A stretch of 64,000 bases of DNA from Thermosipho sp. (in: thermotogales) (GTDB lineage: Bacteria; Thermotogota; Thermotogae; Thermotogales; Fervidobacteriaceae). The stretch's first letter is position 1, and each line of letters opens with the position of its first letter. Shown one piece after another: positions 43,371-53,354 of this stretch. The notes under the pieces were generated by a model. The model was not told where the DNA came from. It did no database searches and was given only the letters and a program-made list of their open reading frames with translations. The position numbers and the translations under genes were made by a program. The stretch covers positions 1 through 64,000 of the forward strand of contig JACDOA010000005.1 in the NCBI GenBank assembly GCA_017656335.1, written 5' to 3'.

Positions 43371-43600
43371 CTCTAAAATCGATGTTTATTACAGAAAACA
43401 TCTATATTACATTTTTGTTTTTTTAAACATTAAAAACTTATTCGTCTATCATAAAAAATACCCAAAATATCTTTTTTTGATAAAATGAAGGCATATTTAT
43501 CCAAAATTAACATTTGCAATCTTATTCTTTATTAACATCTCATTCATCTTACAATTAAAAATCTCATAAACCAAAGAATAAAAATACAATAAAGGCTTTT

Positions 43601-43880
43601 CTATCTATATAATACAACCGTAATCGGTTCCCTGAAAATATAAATGCTTATGCTTCCTAAAACTGAATTTACATATACAATAACTTTTGAATTATCCTTC
43701 ATTGAAATGTCAGTCAAATCATCTAAATAAAATGAGACATCATAATATTCCTTTTATACATAAATTCATATGAAGCATAAAAATTCATAACTAGGAAAAA
43801 TATTATTAATCCATAAGTCGCTATAATCCTTTTATTAATCTCATAGTGAAAGGTAAAGGAAAAACGCAACTCTATATCAT
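43601..43880 (-). pseudogene. Decayed small membrane-protein gene upstream of kwaA
   Basis: One frame reads FTFHYEINKRIIATYG then LIIFFLVMNFYASYEFMYK (one transmembrane helix). With one A added to an A4 run it continues EYYDVSFYLDDLTDISMKDN, SKVIVYVNSVLGSISIYI, FREPITVVLYR. No RBS or clear start is seen. It is probably an extracellular-facing protein once co-transcribed with kwaA. No family is recognised. Confidence 0.4.
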
Positions 43881-43985
43881 CAAAATTTATTCACGAAATT
43901 GTAACTATATAGTCATTCAATAATTGAATTATAACATATTATAATTATCAAAAACAAAAACCACGGGAATTCCCGTGGTTTTTTC
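43878..43985. repeat. Terminator-plus-leader cassette, copy 1 (pairs with 47859-47957)
   Basis: A block of about 105 bp contains ATTGTAACnnTATAGTCAT, an AT-rich middle and a GGGAATTCCC-centred hairpin. The same elements occur in the same order and spacing at 47859-47957. Each copy separates two minus-strand operons. Confidence 0.5.
43956..43984 (-). terminator. Terminator of the dGTPase-SIR2 operon
   Basis: A perfect hairpin ACCACGGGA/TCCCGTGGT flanked by A-run and T-run lies 115 bp after the SIR2 stop. It can work in both directions. Confidence 0.8.
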
Positions 43986-44097
43986 AATATTTTTTTAGCT
44001 TTATATACTTCTGAAAGTAATAAGCACTCAAATATTACACTTTATAACTCACAAAAACTAGTTCACCAAAATAGAACATTTTTACTCTTTTCTTTTT

Positions 44098-45502
44098 TCA
44101 ACTTATAACCTTAATTTGTTTTAAAAAATCTTCAAAGCTACACTTTTCATAATCAAAAATCTCTATTCTATTTCCATTATCTCTGCTTAAAATCTGATAT
44201 CCTGAATTATTCTTTATGTCTTTACCTGCATATATAAAGACCTTTAATTTATCATTAAACCTCAAAGCTGTTTGCAGTATATTTAAAATATGTGCATCAT
44301 CTCTATTTAAACCAAAACCAACTATAATACATTTTTCTGCGTCTTTTAGTGCTTTATATGCCTTTATAATACCTTTCTATCATTTTTACAGAAATAATTG
44401 GTTTTAACAAAGATTGAGGCACAAAGTTTGGTATAATCTTTTTATCCTTAATACTAGAAACTTCTTCTTCACCTATTATTCTTCTGTCTTCAAGAACCAT
44501 ATATTCCCCTACTCTACCATGTATATGGTTGACTTTTGCTTTATTTTCTAAAGTTCTTTCCAAAAAATTTGTATAATTTAAATTAACAATATAATCCCTT
44601 TCAGATTTCAAATACTGTTTTAAAATATTATAATAAGCATTCTCATTCTTACTTACTTCTTCAAATTCCCAATAACTCTTTTCTAACTCTCTAAGTGTAT
44701 AATCCATAGTCAGCACGAAATGTAGATATCTCAACACCTTTGCTGGACTTGTATTCTCCAAATCATAATTTAAAATAATATCGTATAACTCATCAAACAC
44801 AACTGTATAATCAAATATTTTCAAAATATATTTTTCATAAATTTCTCTCTCTATATCAGAAAAACCCTGTGTCCCAGCTATTTTTCTTTCAAGAAATTTC
44901 TTTGTATATTTTTTTATCACACTTTCTGGTCTAAAATATACCGGTGTTTCCAAGTTTTCAAATAATCTATTTAAATAATTTCCATCTATTTCTCTAAATT
45001 CATTTCTTATCTTATTTTCAACTTTTCCCACCATATTTTTTCTTAAATCTTTAGTAATTGAACTTCCATAAACATTAATCAATAAAGAAACAAAAAATTG
45101 TCCTACATCCTCATCATTACTTCTGAGAATTGCTTCTAAATGATTTTTATCTATCATTAGTTGCTTTCCAACAACTATTTCTATAGAGAAATTATCATTA
45201 GAACGGGGAAAAATATCTTCGCTTAATTTTTCTATCCCACTTTTTAAAATAGAAACTACTACACCTTTCCACTCAAAAAAATAATTATTACTTTTCTTTT
45301 CACCAAATAACTGTTTTTTTAAACTGTTATAAATAAGAGAATATAAAGAATCTTTTCTAACTTCATCTTTTTCATTCTTTATTATTTCTCTAACCTCTGT
45401 TAAATGGGAAAAAATTTCTATCACAAGTTCATTCCCCAGAGGTACTTTGGAATAAAAATTGTTATCAGCACCTGCACCAAAAATAAAAACATTTTCAAAC
45501 AT
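44098..45502 (-). pseudogene. SIR2-like protein, C-terminus displaced by a one-base insertion
   Basis: The track ORF ends at 44354, but the next frame continues the same domain: KAYKALKDAEKCIIVGFGLN, RDDAHILNILQTALRF and KLKVFIYAGKDIKN to a stop at 44098. The full protein would be about 467 aa with VFIFGAGADNN (NAD-binding GAG), YIVNLNYTNFLE, the catalytic-type His in KVNHIHGRV and the GFGLNxDDAH strand of SIR2/SIR2_2 domains. These enzymes hydrolyse NAD+ in several phage-defence systems. The insertion is a G in AAAGGCATAT. It starts 24 bp after the dGTPase gene. Confidence 0.78.
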
Positions 45503-45525
45503 AAATTATTCCCCTTTGACTTATA

Positions 45526-46940
45526 TTAATATACTGTTCCATAAAGAATTTCATACTGTTTTAATGCATATTTGTCTGTCATCCCCGCAATATAATCTGT
45601 AATTGTTCTCATTAAAACTATTTTATATTCATATATTGTTATCTTCTTTTCTAAAATATCTTTAAACACTTTTATCTTTTTGTTCCCTTCTTTTTCTTTT
45701 AAAATGCCTCTATGATATCTTTCAATTTCGTTTCTAATAAAACTTGGAAGTATATCTTCCTGCTTTATTTGTATTCCCAATAATACACCTATATTTCTCA
45801 AAAATGTTTTTACAGTTTTATCTGGCATCTGCTGTGGATTTGTAAAATAAGCTTGAAACAATTTTCTAATAATGTATTTTCCTTTTCCGTCCATCATTTG
45901 CACCGATTGAGAATTCAAAACTGCATTTTTAAGAAACTCTTGAAACTTTTTATCCTTTTCTTTAAAATTCTTCGAAAAGCCTGTACTTTTTTCTATAATC
46001 GTTTTTCTACAAAATTCTTTCAAATGATTGTTTTTGTCATATACCTTAAATTCGTTTTGGCAAATTTCCTTCTTTTCATTTAATTCCATAACCAAATTTT
46101 CTAAACTTTTTATATATTCAGAAACATATAAATCAACTATGAGCTTTGAATAATTCGTTATCAATTCATTTTTACTTAAATCTTCGTATTCTATACGCTT
46201 AATAATGGATTTATACATTTTCTTTTTATCTAGTTCTTCTTTGAAAACTTCTTTTATTTTTTCCAATAATTTTTTCTTTGGAATTAACTCAAGTTCGATA
46301 GCATCTTCAATATCATGATGCCTCTGAGCTATTTCATCGGCATCCTTTACAACCAGCGCTTCAATGCTCCTATCTTTATTATCATCCAGCTTTTCTAAGT
46401 ACCTATCATAAAAGCCAAGTTTTGAATCCTCTTTGTACCTCAAAGAAGAATGATTAACAATTCCCCATAAAGTTTTTTAGATATATTTAAACCATAGTCC
46501 CCCTCGTAATTCATTGTTAAATCTTTTAAAATTCTTAATGCCTGCAAATTATGTTTAAAACCTTTATCTTTATCTCTTATTTCATCCAATTTTATCAATT
46601 TCTCATTTATTGAATCTTCTCCATTCATTATTGAATTTAAAACTCTTTCTCCTGCGTGCCCAAAAGGTGCATGGCCTATATCGTGTCCCAGAGCTATCGC
46701 TTCAGTCAAAGTTGTATTTAATCCAAGATAACTGGAAATAGTATTAGCAATTTGATTAACTTCAAGAGTATGAGTTAATCTTGTTCTAATATGGTCGTCA
46801 GTTCCTACAAAAAAGACTTGCGTCTTTCCACTTAATCTTCTAAAAGGTTTTGAATATAAAATTCGGTCTCGATCTCTCTGAAATTCATCCCTGATATCAT
46901 CATCATTAAATTTTTTCGGCTTTGCCGCAAATTCTCTCAT
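45526..46940 (-). pseudogene. dgt: dGTPase (HD-domain deoxynucleoside triphosphohydrolase), frame-interrupted
   Basis: The track splits it at 46440, but both halves form one Dgt protein (about 471 aa). The first has [28 protein letters not shown] and [15 protein letters not shown] (HD metal site), then [11 protein letters not shown]. The second, after one missing A in an A6 run, continues [15 protein letters not shown] then VVKDADEIAQRHHDIEDAI. Dgt converts dGTP to deoxyguanosine and triphosphate; dNTP-depleting dGTPases are a known phage-defence strategy. ATG 46940 follows GGGGGG. It is the first gene of a pair with a SIR2 gene. Confidence 0.88.
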
Positions 46941-47055
46941 GCCCCCCGCATGGAACTTATATTCCCCCCTTCTTTTTATTTCTTCACAAGTTTTTTCAAG
47001 CTAATATCATAAAACCAGGTAGTTCAGAAAAAAATAATTACAATAAAGTTTTTCT

Positions 47056-47662
47056 CTAAAACAATTTCTGTTGCCCAAAAAGTCTTGGTTGCCTTTTAAA
47101 GAAAAAACTTTCAATTGGAATATTGTCATCATATGAACGTTTAGGAAAAAAAGAAATATCAAAATTTTTGTTATAAGCTTTTTTATTACAAATTTGCTGG
47201 ATAATACCTTTTAATTTAAAAGCCATTTTATTTCTAGCTTTCAGCTTTTTTGCTTTCGCTTTTTCAAAATCAAAACTAAAAGAAACCACACCCAATATCA
47301 AATCAATAAATTCAATTAAATATGAATATTTTTTATAAACACTTTCTTTTGAAGGATTAGAATTAACAAATTCTATTTCCATATCCTCTATTAATAAGGA
47401 AGTTATCTTGAACAACATCTAGTCATTTCATTGCTGCTTTGTAACTTCCTCCATTAATTTTTACTTTTTCATATTTCATTTCTTTAATTTTTTCTTCATT
47501 CTGTGTTTTCTTTAAAAAATCTATAATTTCCTTTTTCAAAGTTTTCTTCTACAATCAACTCTCCAATATAATTCCATCTATTGTTTACTTTCTTTTCTCA
47601 TCAACAAATATTTTTACAAACACTTTTGAATTTTCATTTAAATCAAAAAGCAAAGAAATCAT
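47056..47662 (-). pseudogene. Decayed DUF3800-like gene
   Basis: It starts MISLLFDLNENSKVFVKIFV (AGGAG before ATG 47662), breaks frame, continues KKEIIDFLKKTQNEEKIKEM, KYEKVKINGGSYKAAMK, then VNSNPSKESVYKKYSYLIEF, IDLILGVVSFSFDFEKAK and a basic tail to 47056. The V-x-V-x-VD strand and the later S..YLIEFIDLILG helix recall DUF3800 (RNase H-fold proteins common in defence islands). At least two disruptions. Family assignment is tentative. Confidence 0.4.
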
Positions 47663-47858
47663 GCTCCTATAAAAATGAATTTATTGTTAAGCTGATTGCA
47701 AAATCGTTCATATAAATAATAATAGTTAAAATAAATTTTCTTAGTTAGAATTTTGTATTTTAGGGAATAGAACCTAAAATTCCATTATGGTCTGTATTAG
47801 CTTAGTTTTCGAAAAGTTTTCTTACTTAATATGATATATGTAAAGACTAAATTATCAA

Positions 47859-47957
47859 AATTCAACAAATTAATTGTAACATTATAGTCATATACCGAAA
47901 AAATTATATCACATTTAATTGCAAAAATAAAAAACACAGGAATTCCTGTGTTTTTGC
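47859..47957. repeat. Terminator-plus-leader cassette, copy 2 (pairs with 43878-43985)
   Basis: It shares CAAAATT, ATTGTAACnnTATAGTCAT, AATTATA and a GGAATTCC-centred hairpin with copy 1 at matching spacings. The hairpin (47930-47955, AACACAGGAATTCCTGTGTT) has A/T runs on both sides and acts as a terminator. The surroundings, 47663-47858 and 47958-48097, show nothing else. Confidence 0.5.
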
Positions 47958-48097
47958 GTGAAATTTATAGGTTGAAAAAACTTTGGCTAGGCTATACAAG
48001 CATCATCCAAAACAATATTGAAAATCAAATATTAAATTTATTCCTACAAAATATGACATTTACATCCCTGTTCTTAGTATAAATAGGATACTTTATT

Positions 48098-48290
48098 AAA
48101 GCAGAAGATTTTGCTAAAACTTTACAAAAAACAATTGAATTTAGAAAAACTAATCCAAAGAATATTATTACTAAAACAGACAATAGGCCACAATTTAAAG
48201 CAAAATTAACTGATACAATTATGAAAGAATCAAATATTATTCATGAATTTGGATACAAAAGTAATTTTAAGTTTAAGATCACATGGTTTA
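48098..48290 (+). pseudogene. Integrase-core fragment of an IS transposase
   Basis: It reads KAEDFAKTLQKTIEFRKTN, NIITKTDNRPQFKAKLT and ESNIIHEFGYKSN, matching the second catalytic Asp region (SDNGPQF) of IS3/IS481-type DDE transposases. No start is present and the rest is lost. Confidence 0.6.
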
Positions 48291-48406
48291 TCAAAATATT
48301 TAAAAAATATTTAACTTCTAATTGTGTTGTTTTTAATATTTAACAATTTAATTAAATTTGATGATTATCTTGTACATGTAGAAAATAAATTTTTCTTGTT
48401 TTCATC

Positions 48407-48511
48407 CTAATAACCAGCAGGTAAACTTTTTTTACTCAATGCTTTAACTGTTCTAAAAACTCTCTTATCATGCTTTGAATGATAGTAACCTACAATTAGT
48501 ATCTTTTTCAA
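48407..48511 (-). pseudogene. Truncated start of a glycosyltransferase gene
   Basis: A TTG start with RBS GAGGTGA gives MKKILIVGYYHSKHDKRVF and RTVKALSKKSLPAGY, then a stop. This is the first beta-strand and loop of a GT4-like glycosyltransferase cut off by the adjacent IS debris. It marks the former left continuation of the polysaccharide locus. Confidence 0.55.
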
Positions 48512-48531
48512 ATTTTCACCTCTGAATTCTA

Positions 48532-49944
48532 TCATTTTACCTTGTGTTTTTTTATGTAAGAATCTACAATCCCCAAAACGCTTTTCAAAAAATTTAAATT
48601 TAAAAAGATAAAAATAATAATATCGATTAATTGAATATATATTCCAAATTTATCAATATAGTTAGCAAAAAGACTTGTTGAAACTAATAGTATATTTAAA
48701 AAAAGCAACTTCCCATTCACTTTTATTGTAAAATACTTTTTTGTTTGTCTTACTCTTAAAAGCCACATTGTCAAAAAAGCCACCATTGTGGATATTGCTG
48801 CTGCTTGTATTCCAATTAGTGGAATAAATAAAATATTTATTCCCAGGTTTGTTAAAGCTCCATAGATTGATGTAGTAAATGCTCCCTTCGACTCTTTTGA
48901 TGCTATATATCCTATTCCGTAGAATGAAGAAAAGGCCGAAAATAACGCTCCAAGCATTAAAAATGGTAAATATAACCATGCCTTTTCAAATTCATTTCCC
49001 ACCATTATTTTAACAAATGGCTTTATTACAATTGAAAAAATAAGTAATATAGCTATTAGTGCTGTACTTAAATGATAAAATACATTTGAATAAAATTGGT
49101 CTCTGTCTTTCTTCTCATATTCCTTTACTGCCGATACCTGCCACGCTTGGTAAAAAATGCTATTCAATACATTTATTAACGCCATAAACTTATATGACAC
49201 TGCATAAATACCCGATGATGCAAACCCTAAAAAATATATTAGTAAATATCTATCTGATACATTCATTATCCACCATGATAAATCATTTGGAACAAATGGT
49301 GCTGAGTATTTTATCATTCCTTTTAACGTCTTTATCGACATTTCTTTAATCGATATTTCTTTATATAACTTCCCGGCAATAAAAAGAAATATATTTGTTA
49401 TTAATTGAGCGATTAGATATGCTAATAAATATCCTTTTACACCATATTTTAATATAGCAACTAATATTATTCCAAAACTTGCAAAACTAAAGGTGTTTAT
49501 TATATCACTTACTGCAAAAATTAGCATTTTTTCTTTTGCTCTTAAATAATTTTTATTAATTGCCGTAGTAATCCCTAAAATTATAGAAAACAACAGATAA
49601 TACTTTATCTCTGAAAAAAATGTACTTAATTTGCTAAATAAGGGAAAGAATATTAACAGCAAAATCGTGCTAAATGCTATTATTAAATACGAAGAAGATA
49701 AAATTTCCCTGCTTTCTTCCTTTCCATCTGCTGAAAACCTAAACACTGCAGCCGCTATTTCTATTGAGAGAAATATCGTTAAAAGGCTAACCGTAGTTGA
49801 AAAAAAATCTATCTTACCATAATCACCTTTTGTTAAAACCCTGGTAAATAACGGAAGTAAAAAAAATGATATTGTCTTTGAACCAAATGTCCCTATAGAT
49901 ATTAAAATCGTGTTCTTTGCTAAATGCTTGTATTTGTTTTTCAT
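48532..49944 (-). CDS. wzx: Polysaccharide flippase (Wzx/MATE-like)
   Basis: A 470-aa integral membrane protein with 12-14 hydrophobic helices. It opens KHLAKNTILISIGTFGSKTI, the conserved N-terminus of Polysacc_synt (PF01943) flippases, and has AYLIAQLITNIFLF and SDRYLLIYFLGFASSGIYAV, also typical. It moves lipid-linked oligosaccharide repeat units across the cytoplasmic membrane for the polymerase at 62917. It overlaps the upstream fragment by 4 bp (ATGA). Confidence 0.92.
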   Translation of the reverse strand: MKNKYKHLAKNTILISIGTFGSKTISFFLLPLFTRVLTKGDYGKIDFFSTTVSLLTIFLSIEIAAAVFRFSADGKEESREILSSSYLIIAFSTILLLIFFPLFSKLSTFFSEIKYYLLFSIILGITTAINKNYLRAKEKMLIFAVSDIINTFSFASFGIILVAILKYGVKGYLLAYLIAQLITNIFLFIAGKLYKEISIKEMSIKTLKGMIKYSAPFVPNDLSWWIMNVSDRYLLIYFLGFASSGIYAVSYKFMALINVLNSIFYQAWQVSAVKEYEKKDRDQFYSNVFYHLSTALIAILLIFSIVIKPFVKIMVGNEFEKAWLYLPFLMLGALFSAFSSFYGIGYIASKESKGAFTTSIYGALTNLGINILFIPLIGIQAAAISTMVAFLTMWLLRVRQTKKYFTIKVNGKLLFLNILLVSTSLFANYIDKFGIYIQLIDIIIFIFLNLNFLKSVLGIVDSYIKKHKVK

Positions 49945-50267
49945 CTAATCACCTTTTTAACAGCTTTAAAAAACTTATTTTTAATTTTTCTTATGAGTTC
50001 TTTTTTGTAATCATATTTCAAATATTTTTTTAAAACGTAATTAAAACCAAATTTTTCAATTTCATTTAAAATAAAATCTTGCTCCTTTGGAATAGTATAA
50101 TTTCCATTTACCAATCTTGGATTTTGTTTTATTGCTATATTAGGAGCCACAGGTATTAAATCAATATTATTTAATTGTTCAATTAATTTTTCCCCTTTTT
50201 TGTTGTTAACTAAAACTAGTGATACTCCTTTTTCATTTTTTAAAGTTTCAGGAACTCCCCAAAAATC
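49941..50267 (-). pseudogene. C-terminal remnant of an FrhB-like (F420 hydrogenase beta subunit family) protein
   Basis: The minus frame reads DFWGVPETLKNEKGVSLVLV, NNKKGEKLIEQLNNIDLIPV, APNIAIKQNPRLVNG and ends VKKVIR overlapping wzx. DFWG..NxxKGVSLVL is the C-terminal motif of the FrhB/FdhB_C family found intact at 51032. A TAG and IS3 sequence replace the rest upstream. Confidence 0.7.
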
Positions 50268-50341
50268 CTAAAACTCCCCTAAAAGTTGTATTTACTCCAA
50301 ATAGGTAGACACAAAAAGATTAACAAAATTATTTTGTGAAT

Positions 50342-50949
50342 TTATATTTTTTCAACTCTTTTTCTCAATGCTTCATCTTCTTTTTCCTGTGGTGTCATGT
50401 AATTCAACCTACTATGTATCCTTTTTCTATTATAAAATGATTCTAAGTATTCAAATATTTTTATTCTTGCTTCTTCAAATGTTTTGTAGTTATTTACGTA
50501 TATTTCTTCTCTTTTAAGTATTGAATGAAATGATTCTATTTTGGCATTATCATACGGTGTTCCTTTATTACTATACGAATGTATTATTCCTTTTTGCTTT
50601 AGTAAAGCATTGAATTCTTTACTTGTATATTGAACGTCTAAATCACTGTGAAAGATTATTCCTTTTGTCTCTTTTACATTAACGCATGCATTTTCTAATG
50701 CTTTCATTACAAGACTATTATTCATTCTTCTTGAGTAGCTATATCCTATTATCTTATTTGTGTGTAAATCCATTACTGTTGCAAGGTATGTCCATCCAAC
50801 TCCTGATATATGAATATATGTTATATCTCCGCACCATTTTTCATTTATTGTTTTGGTAGTGAAGTCCCTGTTAATGATATTTTTATATTCTTTTAAATCC
50901 TTTTTTGACCTGTGATGTTTGAATTTCTTCACTATTATTGATCGCTTGT
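50342..50949 (-). pseudogene. IS3-family (IS150-type) OrfB fragment
   Basis: A DDE core with EKWCGDITYIHISGVGWTYL, GIIFHSDLDVQYTS and YDNAKIESFHSILKREEIYV, ending NRKRIHSRLNYMTPQEKE. The coding frame reads on upstream as YKRSIIVKKFKHHR to about 50949 and then joins a flippase start. OrfA and the OrfB N-terminus are missing. HSDLDVQYTS in place of HSDRGSQYTS also suggests an inactive enzyme. Confidence 0.85.
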
Positions 50950-51045
50950 ATACAAAGGTACCATGAAAAAGCTGATTAATTTTGAACCAAATGCACCTAA
51001 AGCAAACATGAACGTATTCTTTGCAACTTTTTTATATTGTTCCAT
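50950..51045 (-). pseudogene. N-terminal fragment of a second flippase
   Basis: ATG 51045 with RBS AGGAGG gives MEQYKKVAKNTFMFALGAF, GSKLISFFMVPLY, then IS3 sequence. It is homologous to the start of the intact flippase at 49944. Its start overlaps the end of the 51032 gene by 14 bp, as in a normal operon. Confidence 0.8.
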
Positions 51046-52192
51046 TTTGCCTCCTAGTTATACCTTTTAAAATTGAACTTCTTAATTTATATAATACTTT
51101 TTTTGTTATACGATTTTTTGGAGAGATTCTATAAATAAACTTTAAAAATTTAATTTTTTTGTTTATTAAGTTTCTATCTTTGTATTTTAATGGATACCCC
51201 AAAGGTTGTGATTTTTTTAGAGCTTCAATGTTTGATTTATTTAAATGTATAAGATTGTTATTTTTTATTAATTCTAAGCCTTTTTCTGTATTTGCAGTAA
51301 AGATTGCAATTTTTTCTTTTGTTTCGATTCCCCAATTATCTCCGACAGAAATATCTGAAAATTCAACTCCAAATAGTTTTTTACAATTCAAACATCCATT
51401 TGGAGTGTAAAAGTAATCATTACTGAGAAAATAGTTTTGAGATGAAAATTTTATATTTTCTTTTTTTTCTGTATCTAAAATAATGTCTCCTGGTCTTCTT
51501 GTACCATATCTTGATTTATATTTTGTAACAGAATTTTCAATTTCTTTTTCAAAATCAATTTTATTTTCTTTCAAAAATTTGTATATGCCATTTTTCATTC
51601 TTCCGATAGTACAAAATAAACTAATTCTTGCATAATCATTTTGAATGTTAAATTTCTCTTTAAATTTAACAAACGCTGCATTTTGGCACGGTAAACCAAC
51701 AAATAGAACAGATTTGTAATTTTTTATTTTGGTTATGTTTTTTAACATTTTTGATGTATGATAAAAAGACCCTGAATGTTTTAAAACTTCTTCTTCTGAA
51801 GTTATAAAATCTCCGTAAATGTTTAAACTTCTATCATAGAAAGCAACTAAAGCCGCATCTATTTCATTTTTTCTAAAAAGATCGATTATTATAGATGATA
51901 CTATCCCTCCAGAAGATGAGTTTTTAATTATTTGTTCATTTTTTGATTTACCTATAAAAATTCCTTTGATATTATTCAGCTCTTCTTTTTTGCCTATTAA
52001 ATTAACTGGACAAACCTCTAGGCAAAGGCCACAGTTTACGCATTTTTTATCATCGACATATGGTAGTATACCTATGTTAGATTTTTCTTTTATATTAATG
52101 CAATTTTTAGGGCATATACTTTCACAAAGACCACAGCCTATACAGTTATATTTTACTTTTTCAAATACATTATTTTGCATATTATTTTTCAT
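51032..52192 (-). CDS. FrhB-like iron-sulfur flavoprotein of a polysaccharide locus
   Basis: A 386-aa protein. Two 4Fe-4S ferredoxin motifs at the N-terminus, CIGCGLCESICPKNC and CVNCGLCLEVCPVN, are followed by FrhB/FdhB N and C domains (SSGGIVSSIIIDL, FVGLPCQNAAF, RRPGDIILDT, ISVGDNWGIET). Related to the coenzyme F420 hydrogenase beta subunit; members next to polysaccharide pyruvyl transferases occur in many exopolysaccharide loci, where their reaction is unclear. It overlaps the 52182 gene by 11 bp. Confidence 0.88.
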   Translation of the reverse strand: MKNNMQNNVFEKVKYNCIGCGLCESICPKNCINIKEKSNIGILPYVDDKKCVNCGLCLEVCPVNLIGKKEELNNIKGIFIGKSKNEQIIKNSSSGGIVSSIIIDLFRKNEIDAALVAFYDRSLNIYGDFITSEEEVLKHSGSFYHTSKMLKNITKIKNYKSVLFVGLPCQNAAFVKFKEKFNIQNDYARISLFCTIGRMKNGIYKFLKENKIDFEKEIENSVTKYKSRYGTRRPGDIILDTEKKENIKFSSQNYFLSNDYFYTPNGCLNCKKLFGVEFSDISVGDNWGIETKEKIAIFTANTEKGLELIKNNNLIHLNKSNIEALKKSQPLGYPLKYKDRNLINKKIKFLKFIYRISPKNRITKKVLYKLRSSILKGITRRQNGTI

Positions 52193-53342
52193 AGTTATCT
52201 CTACTCCTGGTTTTAATTTTATTCATAGCGTTGTTTAAAAATTCTTTTGAATTTTTGACAATATTATCTATTTCTTTATTTTGTTTATCATACGTTTGCT
52301 TACTTTTTTTAAGTATTTCCTCGACTAGTGCGAAATCATCATTAAATGTATTAGTTATTTGGACATTATTTAAACCATACAAATTCAAAAGATTTTCCAT
52401 TCTTAAATTCACAGTTGAATGTGCAAACGAAATAAACTGTTTTTCGAATATTAAAGAAAATGCTGTTCCATGAAAAGAATTTGTTAAAATATATTTTGCA
52501 TTTAAGAATAATTTGAGAAAATCTGTTGGTCCAACATCGTGTAGCTTTTTAATATCTCTCATTTTTCTAATTCTTCTTAGGCTTATAAAAGGAATTTCTA
52601 TACTAACAGCAGGTATTTTATACTTTTTAGATAAATACCTGGCCACTTTTATTAAATTATCATTATATTCTAACATATATATTAGTATAAAGTTATTTCT
52701 TGGTAGTTTATAATTACTTTTTTCAGCAAGTTGTTTCCATTCGGCTTTATTTAATAAAAAAACTGGATCAACACATAATTTAAAATCATCTCTTTTGCAA
52801 ATTTGTTTAAGGTAATTAATTGATGCCTTTTCTCTCAAAGAAACGAAATCAAAATCATTTAAAGATTTTTCAAATAAATATATTAATTCATTTTTAATAT
52901 GATTTTTACCTAAGCTAGCAGCATAACTTATCTTATTACATTTTATATCAGTTAAAAGATAATCTCTAATGTATTCTTTTGTGATATCATAATTCCAAAC
53001 CTGATCACTTCCAACTATTACCAAATCAAGACCATTTATTATTTCTTGTAATTCTTTTCTATTTTTTGCTTTTTTTGTCAATGATAATTCATTGCTGATA
53101 AAATGTTTGAATTTTTTGTGCTGTTTATAATTGAGAAATTTTTGGAGTAATTTTTTTAGAGTAGATTTAATTTCTATTGGTTTATCTAAAATCTTTGGAT
53201 TATACATGTTATAAAAATAATCTGGAACATAATTTATGACAACTACTTCGTTTTTCTTATTTAAATATCTATATTCTGCATACATTTGTAATATTGCTCC
53301 ATAATTAATTGCCCAATTAAATGTTAATATTCCTATTTTCAT
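52182..53342 (-). CDS. Polysaccharide pyruvyl transferase family protein
   Basis: A 386-aa protein. It begins MKIGILTFNWAINYGAILQM (Rossmann-like strand with N-x-GA), then LVIVGSDQVWN (GSDQ motif), KISYAASLGK and the C-terminal AKYILTNSFHGTAFSLIFEK (SFHG motif), all diagnostic for CsaB/WcaK-type PS_pyruv_trans. It adds a pyruvate ketal from phosphoenolpyruvate to a surface sugar. Overlap with the FrhB-like gene suggests joint action. Confidence 0.9.
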   Translation of the reverse strand: MKIGILTFNWAINYGAILQMYAEYRYLNKKNEVVVINYVPDYFYNMYNPKILDKPIEIKSTLKKLLQKFLNYKQHKKFKHFISNELSLTKKAKNRKELQEIINGLDLVIVGSDQVWNYDITKEYIRDYLLTDIKCNKISYAASLGKNHIKNELIYLFEKSLNDFDFVSLREKASINYLKQICKRDDFKLCVDPVFLLNKAEWKQLAEKSNYKLPRNNFILIYMLEYNDNLIKVARYLSKKYKIPAVSIEIPFISLRRIRKMRDIKKLHDVGPTDFLKLFLNAKYILTNSFHGTAFSLIFEKQFISFAHSTVNLRMENLLNLYGLNNVQITNTFNDDFALVEEILKKSKQTYDKQNKEIDNIVKNSKEFLNNAMNKIKTRSRDNYEK

Positions 53343-53354
53343 AAATTTCTCCTC

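Noticed and set aside
48662-48979. 105-aa minus-strand ORF inside wzx
   Set aside because: Alternative frame within a clearly coding membrane-protein gene; no independent start signal.
52231-52713. Small plus-strand ORFs opposite the pyruvyl transferase gene
   Set aside because: Shadows of the minus-strand gene; no homology or RBS.
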